A DNA stretch of 5,059 bases, from contig JALWUB010000280.1 of NCBI GenBank assembly GCA_026993275.1, forward strand, positions 1 through 5,059, given 5' to 3'. Positions within the stretch are counted from its first letter, which is position 1; every line of letters starts with the position of its first letter. Shown one piece after another: positions 1 through 5,059 of this stretch. Under the pieces are notes generated by a model that saw only the letters and a program-made list of their open reading frames with translations, did not search any database and was not told where the DNA came from. The position numbers and the translations under genes were made by a program. Source of the DNA: Robiginitomaculum sp. Lineage in GTDB: Bacteria > Pseudomonadota > Alphaproteobacteria > Caulobacterales > Maricaulaceae.

Positions 1-252
1 TTCCACCGTGTTCAGGCCATAGCCATGCTCTGAATCGGTGAGCCAGAAGTTCCACAGGCCCTTCTTGCGCGCCTTCGCCTTCAGGCTTTCGCGAATCTCC
101 TCCTGGCGGGGGGTGAAGGCAAAGCGCTCGCCGCCTGGCGCACTGCCGACCTCGGCAAAGTATTCCTCTTCCAGCGGCATGATGTCGTTGCGCACCATGG
201 CGCGCACCTGATCCAGCAGCGGCTGCACCTTTTTCGATATGCCCAGATCCAT
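1..252 (-). CDS. Acyl-CoA dehydrogenase, ACAD10/11-like, N-terminal part only (runs off left edge)
   Basis: This is the first 84 codons of a flavin-dependent acyl-CoA dehydrogenase; the rest lies outside the window. It starts at ATG 252-250, two bases after the TGA of the preceding gene, with a purine-rich CGGGGA about nine bases upstream, and stays open to base 1. Visible residues are the N-terminal helical domain: MDLGISKKVQPLLDQV, an acidic MPLEEEYF stretch, then LKAKARKKGLWNFWL followed by a GYGLNTVE segment near residues 77-84. The 'LK.KA...GLWN' block followed by 'GL...E' is typical of the dehydrogenase domain of ACAD10/ACAD11 and of bacterial proteins of about 400 residues that resemble it. 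It is the last gene of the visible operon. By family analogy it could act on the product of the phosphotransferase encoded at 3667-2609. The active-site region is not visible, so activity and substrate are inference. A conventional acyl-CoA dehydrogenase is the alternative. Confidence 0.85.
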   Translation of the reverse strand, partial: MDLGISKKVQPLLDQVRAMVRNDIMPLEEEYFAEVGSAPGGERFAFTPRQEEIRESLKAKARKKGLWNFWLTDSEHGYGLNTVE

Positions 253-254
253 CG

Positions 255-1391
255 TCAAAATCCCCGCAATGTGGCCAGCCGGTCGGCGTGAAAGGCATAA
301 TCGCCCAAAAGCTCCTGGGCTGCACGGATTCTTTTCATGTAAAAGCCGATATCGTATTCGTCAGTCATGCCGATGCCGCCATGCATCTGCACCGCCTCAT
401 TGGCGGCCAGCACGCCCACTTCGCCCGCCTTGGCCTTGGCCAGGGCCGCCGCGGCACCGGCCATTTGCGGCGCCGTGGCAAACATTTGCAGGGCGCTGAG
501 GACCGCCGACTTGACCAGTTCGATCTCCGAATAGAGATGCGCGGCGCGGTGCTGCAGGCCCTGAAAACTGCCCACATGGACGCCAAACTGCTTGCGCTCC
601 TTGATATAATCCATGGTCATCTCGAAACTGCGCTCCGAGGCCCCCAGCATTTCCGCCGCCAGCGCCGCGCGGCCGGCATTGAGCGCGCCTTCGAGCACGT
701 CCCAGCCCCCGTCCAGCGGGCCCAGCAGCGCATCGCCTGCCACATCCACATCCTCGAAGGTGGCGGCGGCGTAATTGCGCGAATCCAGCAAGATGGTGCG
801 CTCCGTGGCAAGGCCCTGCGCGCCGTTTTCAACGACAAACAGCGAAATCCCCTTTTTATCGCCCGGGTCGCCAGAGGTGCGCGCCGCGACAATCAGCGCA
901 TCGGCGTCCCAGCCATCAATGATATAGCCCTTGGTGCCATTGAGCCGGTAGCCATTGCCATGGGGCCTGGCCGCAAGTGCGGTTTTTGCCGGGTCATGCT
1001 TGATGCCCTCGTCCACCGCCAGCGCCATGATGGTGTCCCCGGCGGCAATGCCGGGCAGCCACTTCTTCCGGATCTCGTCCGAGCCTTCGCGCAAGGCCGT
1101 GGCCGCCATGATGGCGGTGGCAATGAATGGCGAGGCGGTGAGGTTGCGGCCCATTTCCTGCGCGATCAGCCCGGCGCCCACCATGCCGTAATCCATGCCG
1201 CCAAACTCCTCCGGCACCAGAATGCCGGTCCAGCCCATGCCGGCCATCTCTCTCCAGAGGCTGCGCGACCAGCCCAGCGGATCGCGGCTGTCGCGCAAGG
1301 CCCGCAAGGCCGAAACCGGGGCCTTCTCCGCCAGAAACCCGCGCGCCGAGTCGCGCAGCATCTCTTCTTCTTCGTTCAATACCAGTGCCAT
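255..1391 (-). CDS. Acyl-CoA dehydrogenase-family protein, likely non-catalytic (beta) subunit of a heteromeric enzyme
   Basis: A 378-residue protein of the acyl-CoA dehydrogenase fold: N-terminal helical domain about residues 1-115, central beta domain about 116-225, C-terminal four-helix domain to 378. The C-terminal FAD-contact motifs are intact: RKQFG at 266-270 and QMHGGIGMT at 335-343. The central motif that usually reads like 'TEP.AGSD' is degenerate here (LAVDEGIKHDP, 124-134). The MCAD-type catalytic Glu site just before a Gly is Leu362, and the isovaleryl-CoA dehydrogenase-type site is Gly240, by unaided alignment. Neither usual catalytic base is therefore present, as expected for the non-catalytic partner in alpha2-beta2 enzymes such as ChsE4-ChsE5. 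The partner would be the upstream gene ending 14 bases away. The reading frame is open upstream to an ATG at 1544, but ATG 1391 is chosen because it follows GAGGGGAC, begins the conserved N-terminus (MALVLNEEEEMLRDS), and avoids a 139-base overlap. Substrate unknown. Confidence 0.93.
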   Translation of the reverse strand: MALVLNEEEEMLRDSARGFLAEKAPVSALRALRDSRDPLGWSRSLWREMAGMGWTGILVPEEFGGMDYGMVGAGLIAQEMGRNLTASPFIATAIMAATALREGSDEIRKKWLPGIAAGDTIMALAVDEGIKHDPAKTALAARPHGNGYRLNGTKGYIIDGWDADALIVAARTSGDPGDKKGISLFVVENGAQGLATERTILLDSRNYAAATFEDVDVAGDALLGPLDGGWDVLEGALNAGRAALAAEMLGASERSFEMTMDYIKERKQFGVHVGSFQGLQHRAAHLYSEIELVKSAVLSALQMFATAPQMAGAAAALAKAKAGEVGVLAANEAVQMHGGIGMTDEYDIGFYMKRIRAAQELLGDYAFHADRLATLRGF

Positions 1392-1405
1392 TGGTGTTCG
1401 TCCCC

Positions 1406-2596
1406 TCAAGAGGCCGGCAGGCCCAGAATGCGTTTTGCGATGATGTTGAGCTGCACTTCCGACGTGCCGCCCTCGATGGAATTGGCCTTGGTGCGCAGCC
1501 AGGTGCGCGCCAGTTCGCCATCGCGCGAGGCTTCGCCTTCCCATTCCAGCGCCGAGAGGCCCCTTGACTGCATCATCAGCTCGAAACGGCGCTTGTTCAG
1601 CTCGGTGCCGTAATATTTGAGCATGGAGGAGCGCGCCCCCATGCCCTGCCCGGCCTTGGCCTCGTCCTTCAGGCGCTCCATGGTCAACAGGAAGGCCCAG
1701 CCGTCAATCTCGGCCTGTGCCAGCTTCGCCCTGAGCGCCGGATCCTTGAGCCGCCCTTGCGCATCCGCGCCCAGGGCATCGACGGCGATCTGGCCCAGAG
1801 CACGCCCGCCAAAGGCGCCGCCGCCACCGGAATCGCCAATCATTTCGCGCTCGTGGGTGAGCAGGTATTTGGCAATGTCCCAGCCCTTGTTCAGCTCGCC
1901 GACCAGCTGGTCCTTGGGCACCTTCACCGCATCGAAGAAGGTTTCGCAAAAGGGCGACTTGCCCGAAATCAGCAAAATCGGCTTGGTGCTCACGCCGGGG
2001 CTTTGCATGTCGAACAGGATGAAGGAAATGCCCAGATGCTTGGGCGCCTCGCGGTCGGTGCGCACCAGGCAGAAAATCCAGTCGGCCTTGTCCGCATAGG
2101 AGGTCCAGATTTTCTGGCCCGTGACCTCGAAATGATCGCCCTTGTCCTCGCAACGGGTTTGCAAGGACGCCAGATCCGAGCCCGCGCCGGGCTCCGAATA
2201 GCCCTGGCACCAGCGAATCTCGCCGCGCACGATCGGCGGCAAGAAGCGCTTCTTCTGCTCTTCCGAGCCATATTTGAGCAGGGCCGGGCCCAGCATCCAG
2301 ATGCCGAAGCTGAGCAAGGGCGGGCGCGCCTTGATGGCGGCCATCTCTTCCTTGAGGATCTTGGCCTGTTCGCGCGAAAGCCCGCCGCCGCCATATTCCT
2401 TTGGCCATTCCGGCGCTGTCCAGCCCCGTTCTCCCATGCGCTCCAGCCACAATTTTTGCTCCGGGCAGGAAAACTTGAAATTGCGCCCGCCCCAGCAGGC
2501 GTCTTCCTCGCTGCGCACGGGCTTGCGCATTTCCGCCGGGCAGTTTTCCTCCAGCCAGGCGCGGGTGTCCTTGCGAAACTGTTCCAGGTCACTCAA
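1406..2596 (-). CDS. Acyl-CoA dehydrogenase, likely catalytic (alpha) subunit of a heteromeric FadE26/FadE29-like enzyme
   Basis: A 396-residue flavin-dependent acyl-CoA dehydrogenase, predicted to introduce an alpha,beta double bond into an acyl-CoA and pass electrons to an electron-transfer flavoprotein. Landmarks: the family N-terminus with WGGRNFKF at 35-42; APEWPKEYGGGGLS at 61-74; the central motif WCQGYSEPGAGSDLAS at 129-144; GWDIAKYLLTHERE at 238-251, whose Glu249 falls at the isovaleryl-CoA dehydrogenase-type catalytic position; and SIEGGTSEVQLNIIAKRILGLP at 373-394, whose Glu375 falls at the MCAD-type position. The usual RxxFG and QxxGGxG cofactor motifs are absent from its C-terminal domain, and the next gene supplies them. 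The start is TTG 2596: the next in-frame Met is residue 23, inside conserved sequence, and a strong GAGGGAGAG lies just upstream. It follows the phosphotransferase gene by 12 bases. Glu assignments rest on unaided alignment. The substrate could be a steroid side chain, branched or other bulky acyl-CoA; this is not determinable here. Confidence 0.94.
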   Translation of the reverse strand: MSDLEQFRKDTRAWLEENCPAEMRKPVRSEEDACWGGRNFKFSCPEQKLWLERMGERGWTAPEWPKEYGGGGLSREQAKILKEEMAAIKARPPLLSFGIWMLGPALLKYGSEEQKKRFLPPIVRGEIRWCQGYSEPGAGSDLASLQTRCEDKGDHFEVTGQKIWTSYADKADWIFCLVRTDREAPKHLGISFILFDMQSPGVSTKPILLISGKSPFCETFFDAVKVPKDQLVGELNKGWDIAKYLLTHEREMIGDSGGGGAFGGRALGQIAVDALGADAQGRLKDPALRAKLAQAEIDGWAFLLTMERLKDEAKAGQGMGARSSMLKYYGTELNKRRFELMMQSRGLSALEWEGEASRDGELARTWLRTKANSIEGGTSEVQLNIIAKRILGLPAS

Positions 2597-2601
2597 CGGC
2601 T

Positions 2602-2610
2602 CTCTCCCTC
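2602..2610 (-). promoter_or_regulatory. Strong ribosome binding site for the TTG-started acyl-CoA dehydrogenase
   Basis: On the minus strand this reads GAGGGAGAG and ends five bases before TTG 2596-2594. It begins inside the TGA stop codon (2611-2609) of the phosphotransferase gene, so ribosomes finishing that gene are placed directly at this site. It supports the TTG start, since no ATG or GTG in a suitable position is nearby. Confidence 0.7.
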
Positions 2611-3667
2611 AAGCGTTTTCGATCACGGCGCGGCAGTAATTCCCGAGCGCATTGACGCCGCCGGCAAAATCGGCAAAGGCCGCATTTTGCGTCTGGCCAT
2701 GGTAATAGCGGTAGTAAATCTGCTGCAGGATGACGGCGAGCCGCCAGATGCCATAGGCATAGTAGAACGAAAACCCCGACACATCGCGGCCGGTTCTGGC
2801 GGCGTAATACTCCAGCACCTGCTCCCGGCTCATCATCCCCGGGGCCCAGCTTGGCTGGCGCGCCAGCGCCCGCATGGCTGGCGGGTCGTCCGCCTCGATC
2901 CAGTAGGCCAGGGTATTGCCCAGGTCCATCAGCGGATCGCCAAGAGCGGAGATTTCCCAGTCCAGCACGGCGCGGATCTCGAACGGGTTCTGTGCGTCCA
3001 GGATCATGTTGTCGATGCGAAAATCGCCATGCAGGATGGCCGGGGCGTGCTCCACCTTGGGCATGTTGTCCTGCAGCCATTGGCGCACGTCTTCAAAGGC
3101 CTCCACATCGGGCGTGCGGGCGCGTTCATAGCGGCGCTCCCAGCCCATGATCTGGCGTTCCACATAACCGTGCGGCTTGCCAAAATCGCCAAGGCCCACG
3201 GCCTCGTAATCAATCGCGTGCAGCTCGATCAGCTTGTCGAAAAAGGCCGTGCAGAGGCGCGCGCCTTCGGTTTCGCCCCAGCCCCATTCGCCGGGAATGT
3301 CCCCCTTGATCAGCACGCCCTCAACCCGCTCCATGACATAAAATGGCGCCCCAATAATGCTGGTGTCTTCGCAATAGAGCAGCGCTTTTGGCACCGCATA
3401 GACACCATCCAGCGCCTTCATGATGCGATACTCGCGGCCCATGTCATGGCCGGATTTGGGCTTTTTGCCCGATGGCGGGCGGCGCAGCACCAGCGAACGG
3501 TCCGGGTAATTGACGGCATAGGTCAGGTTCGAGGCGCCGGACGGATACTGGCGGATGTCCGGTGTGCCGGCAAGCCGGTCAATCCGCGCTTTCAGATAGG
3601 CATCGACCGCAGCGGCGGGCAGTTCCTCGCCCGGGCGGACAGCGATGGAGGCGTTGCCCGCGCTCAA
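2609..3667 (-). CDS. APH-fold phosphotransferase (ACAD10/11 kinase-domain/LvaA-like)
   Basis: A 352-residue cytoplasmic kinase of the aminoglycoside phosphotransferase/choline kinase fold. In order it shows a nucleotide-binding strand-turn SGASNLTY (43-50), LRRPPSGKKPKSGHDMGREY (61-80) with the family's LRRPP, APFYVMERVEG at the hinge (107-117), the catalytic loop HGDFRIDN (213-220, Asp215 the likely base), and the metal-binding LDWEISALGDPLMDLG (235-250, Asp236). The LRRPP and 'LDWE...GDPLMDLG' forms are typical of the kinase domain of ACAD10/ACAD11 and of LvaA of Pseudomonas putida, which phosphorylates the 4-hydroxyl of 4-hydroxyacyl-CoA. They are not typical of antibiotic-modifying enzymes. 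The start is TTG 3667, forming TTGA with the stop of the SDR gene; there is no ATG until residue 76, and a GGACGGGGG lies about nine bases upstream. The acyl-CoA dehydrogenase neighbours support a role on an acyl-CoA. Substrate is inferred; another small hydroxylated metabolite remains possible. Confidence 0.92.
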   Translation of the reverse strand: MSAGNASIAVRPGEELPAAAVDAYLKARIDRLAGTPDIRQYPSGASNLTYAVNYPDRSLVLRRPPSGKKPKSGHDMGREYRIMKALDGVYAVPKALLYCEDTSIIGAPFYVMERVEGVLIKGDIPGEWGWGETEGARLCTAFFDKLIELHAIDYEAVGLGDFGKPHGYVERQIMGWERRYERARTPDVEAFEDVRQWLQDNMPKVEHAPAILHGDFRIDNMILDAQNPFEIRAVLDWEISALGDPLMDLGNTLAYWIEADDPPAMRALARQPSWAPGMMSREQVLEYYAARTGRDVSGFSFYYAYGIWRLAVILQQIYYRYYHGQTQNAAFADFAGGVNALGNYCRAVIENA

Positions 3668-4425
3668 AGCAGATAGCCCCCGTCCACGACCACTTGCGCG
3701 CCAGTGGTGTAGGACGCCTCGTCGGAAACCAGATAGAGCACGGCGCCGGTCATTTCGTCCGGCATGGCCATGCGGTTCATCGGCACGTTTTCATCCAGCA
3801 GCGCCTTGAGCGTCTCCTCGTCCTGTTTGAACACACTGGTCATGCGCGTGTCGGTAAAGCCCGGCAACAGCGCATTGACGCGGATGCCGTCCCGGGCGTT
3901 TTCCTTGGCCAGCGCCTTGGTCATGTTGACCAGAGCCGCCTTGGTCATGGAATACACGCCCTGAAACAGCCCCGGCTGCACCGCATTGATGGACGCGACA
4001 TTGACGATGGCGCCGCCGCCGTTTTCCTTCATCAGGGGCATGGCCTGCGCGCAAAAGAAGAACGGCCCCTTGAGATTGACCTCGATGGTCTTGTCGAAGG
4101 CGGCTTCGGGGGTGTCCACAGCCGGGCCGAAATAGGGATTGGTGGCGGCATTGTTGACAAGAATGTCAAGCCGCCCGTGCGTATCCCTGACGTGATCGAG
4201 CGTGGCCCTGATCTCGTCCATGTGCCCGGCATGGCAGGCCAGCGCCTCGGCGCTGCCGCCAGCCGCGGCGATGGCCCGGGCGGTTTCGCCAACGCCTTCC
4301 AGCTTGCGGCTGGTGCAGATGACATGGGCGCCCTGCTGCGCCAGGCCATGGGCGATGGCCGCGCCAATGCCGCGCGAGGCGCCATTGACCAGCGCAATCC
4401 TGCCGGAAAGATCAAAACGCGGCAT
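3664..4425 (-). CDS. Classical short-chain dehydrogenase/reductase (SDR family oxidoreductase)
   Basis: A 253-residue NAD(P)-dependent oxidoreductase with a single Rossmann-fold domain, the usual length for classical SDRs. It shows the cofactor loop NGASRGIG (14-21), NNAA (91-94), EVNLKG with Asn117, and VNVASI with catalytic Ser145. Next come YSMTK with Tyr158 and Lys162, PGF (188-190), and the C-terminal YTTGAQVVVDGGYLL (239-253). The Asn-Ser-Tyr-Lys tetrad is complete. CTSRKLEG (37-44) puts Ser-Arg after the second strand, which suggests NADP(H) rather than NAD(H). The NNAATNPYFG stretch resembles DHRS4-like SDRs. ATG 4425 is chosen over GTG 4458 because AAAGGGGGG lies immediately upstream and MPRFDLSGRIALV is the normal family N-terminus. 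It is the first gene of the operon and overlaps the phosphotransferase gene by four bases. It probably oxidises a hydroxyacyl-CoA or hydroxylated intermediate, or reduces a keto group; substrate and direction are unknown. Confidence 0.93.
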   Translation of the reverse strand: MPRFDLSGRIALVNGASRGIGAAIAHGLAQQGAHVICTSRKLEGVGETARAIAAAGGSAEALACHAGHMDEIRATLDHVRDTHGRLDILVNNAATNPYFGPAVDTPEAAFDKTIEVNLKGPFFFCAQAMPLMKENGGGAIVNVASINAVQPGLFQGVYSMTKAALVNMTKALAKENARDGIRVNALLPGFTDTRMTSVFKQDEETLKALLDENVPMNRMAMPDEMTGAVLYLVSDEASYTTGAQVVVDGGYLL

Positions 4426-4428
4426 GTG

Positions 4429-4437
4429 CCCCCCTTT
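4429..4437 (-). promoter_or_regulatory. Ribosome binding site deciding the SDR start
   Basis: The minus strand reads AAAGGGGGG, ending three bases before ATG 4425-4423. The more distal GTG at 4458-4456 has no comparable site, so the shorter 253-residue SDR is preferred. Confidence 0.65.
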
Positions 4438-4536
4438 GGCTGAGTTAACAGCGTTCACTTTAGCGTCTGCCCTTTAGCCTGCAAGTTTTTTTGCTATGCT
4501 GGATGTGCAACAGAGCCGGAATGGGCCAGAATGGTC

Positions 4537-4545
4537 AAAGGGAGG
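4537..4545 (+). promoter_or_regulatory. Ribosome binding site of the DUF2189 gene
   Basis: AAAGGGAGG lies five bases before ATG 4551. It fixes that start in preference to the in-frame ATG at 4593. Confidence 0.7.
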
Positions 4546-4550
4546 CAGGC

Positions 4551-5059
4551 ATGAACACGCAACACGGCACAACAGGGCAGCATACCCGCCACATGGACAA
4601 ACTCGACCTGCATGCGCCGCGCATGTCCTCGCCGATGCGCTGGGTCAGCGCCGGCTGGGATGACGTGCTGCGCCATCCGGTCTGGTCGCTGGGCTATGGC
4701 GCCGTCTTCACCCTGGGCGGCCTGCTGATGATGTATGTGCTCTTCAAGCTCGGCTGGGAGGCCCTGATGCCCGCCGCCGCGGGCGGCTTCATCATGCTGG
4801 GCCCGCTGCTGGCGGTCGGTCTTTACGGCATTTCGCGGCGCGACGAGGAGGGCAAGGCGCTGGATTTTTCCGTCGTCATGCCGCGCCGCTTTGCCGAGCC
4901 GCGCCAGCTGGCCTATGTGGCGCTGGCGCTGTTGCTGGCCTTCATCGTGTGGATGCAGATCGCGCTGCTGCTGTTTGCGCTGTTCTCCAATGGCCACACC
5001 CTGGCCCTGCAGGACTTCACCGCCTATGTGCTGACCACCCGCTCCGGCCTGACCATGGC
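4551..5059 (+). CDS. DUF2189 integral membrane protein, N-terminal part (runs off right edge)
   Basis: The frame is open from ATG 4551 to the end of the window, giving 169 complete codons with no stop. After a polar, cytoplasmic-looking N-terminus (about 1-40) come hydrophobic segments at roughly 44-66, 70-92 and 118-146. The diagnostic block is GGFIMLGPLLAVGLYGISRR at 78-97, followed by an acidic, glycine-containing DEEGKALDF; this matches the DUF2189 family of predicted inner-membrane proteins, as I remember it. The early MRWVSAGWDDVLRHPVWSLGYG (29-50) also fits that family. Function is unknown. It is transcribed away from the catabolic operon, so a functional link is possible only through a shared regulatory region. 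The opposite strand carries an open frame over 4494-4997, judged a shadow because this reading has a ribosome site, membrane segments and family motifs. Confidence 0.85.
   Translation, partial: MNTQHGTTGQHTRHMDKLDLHAPRMSSPMRWVSAGWDDVLRHPVWSLGYGAVFTLGGLLMMYVLFKLGWEALMPAAAGGFIMLGPLLAVGLYGISRRDEEGKALDFSVVMPRRFAEPRQLAYVALALLLAFIVWMQIALLLFALFSNGHTLALQDFTAYVLTTRSGLTM

Larger units (their letters stand above)
4426..4550. promoter_or_regulatory. Divergent intergenic region with candidate promoters and a spaced direct repeat
   Basis: These 125 bases separate the leftward catabolic operon from the rightward DUF2189 gene and are more AT-rich in the middle than the flanking genes. On the minus strand TTGCAG (4484-4479) and TAAAGT (4462-4457), 16 bases apart, form a weak candidate promoter for the operon; transcription would begin downstream of GTG 4458, which fits the ATG 4425 start. 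On the plus strand TATGCT (4495-4500) is a possible -10 box without a good -35. CTTTAGC occurs twice, at 4458-4464 and 4472-4478, 14 bases apart, and could be an operator. A T7 run lies at 4486-4492. The region must carry control signals; the individual boxes are tentative. Confidence 0.45.

Noticed and set aside
1392..1544. N-terminal extension of the 378-residue dehydrogenase to ATG 1544
   Set aside because: The 51 extra residues overlap the upstream gene, have no dehydrogenase similarity, and ATG 1391 has its own ribosome site.
288..1613. 441-codon open frame on the plus strand
   Set aside because: It is antisense to the 378-residue dehydrogenase, has low-complexity Arg/His/Gly-rich composition and no family motif.
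2609..3667. Antibiotic (aminoglycoside) resistance kinase
   Set aside because: The fold is shared, but the LRRPP and GDPLMDLG forms and the acyl-CoA dehydrogenase neighbours point to the ACAD10/11-LvaA branch.
1757..3676. 639-codon open frame on the plus strand
   Set aside because: It lies antisense to the kinase and most of the 396-residue dehydrogenase, whose family motifs are clear. The translation is rich in His, Arg, Ala and Gln without recognisable domains, as expected for an antisense shadow in GC-rich DNA.
4426..4458. N-terminal extension of the SDR to GTG 4458
   Set aside because: The extra 11 residues are not family-like, and the GGGGGG-containing ribosome site lies directly before ATG 4425.
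4481..4494. GCAA-GTTTTT-TTGC inverted repeat with T run as a terminator
   Set aside because: The stem is only four AT/GC-mixed pairs, the T run lies within the loop and arm rather than after the stem, and no gene ends there.
4494..4997. 167-codon open frame on the minus strand
   Set aside because: It is antisense to the DUF2189 gene, which has a good ribosome site, membrane segments and a family motif. The minus-strand translation is a Gln/His/Arg-rich shadow.

Overview
The window is GC-rich, gene-dense bacterial DNA, most likely from an alphaproteobacterium. That placement is an inference from base composition, the protein families and the divergent DUF2189 membrane protein; no taxonomic marker gene is present. 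It holds no RNA genes, mobile elements, CRISPR arrays or long repeats.

Positions 4425 down to 1 form one compact minus-strand operon of five genes. In transcription order these are an SDR oxidoreductase (4425-3664), an APH-fold phosphotransferase (3667-2609), a large-type acyl-CoA dehydrogenase (2596-1406), a second, degenerate acyl-CoA dehydrogenase (1391-255), and the first 84 codons of a third acyl-CoA dehydrogenase that leaves the window at base 1. Junctions are a 4-nt overlap, then gaps of 12, 14 and 2 nt. Two of the five genes start with TTG. Positions 4426-4550 are a divergent intergenic region, and from 4551 a plus-strand DUF2189 membrane protein runs off the right edge.

Two points stand out. 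First, the two middle acyl-CoA dehydrogenases have complementary losses. The 396-aa one keeps the mid-domain SEPGAGSD motif and both candidate catalytic glutamates but lacks the C-terminal RxxFG and QxxGGxG cofactor motifs. The 378-aa one is the reverse. This fits one alpha2-beta2 heterotetramer of the actinobacterial ChsE4-ChsE5 (FadE26-FadE27) kind. Second, the APH-fold kinase and the partial third dehydrogenase resemble the two halves of the eukaryotic fusion proteins ACAD10/ACAD11, and the LvaA/LvaC pair of the Pseudomonas putida levulinate pathway. In those systems a 4-hydroxyacyl-CoA is phosphorylated and then isomerised so that it can enter beta-oxidation.

The operon may therefore activate and oxidise an unusual (hydroxylated, branched or ring-derived) acyl-CoA: the kinase plus third dehydrogenase handle the hydroxyl group, the paired dehydrogenase does an alpha,beta-oxidation, and the SDR oxidises a hydroxyl or reduces a keto group. 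The actual substrate cannot be read from this sequence.
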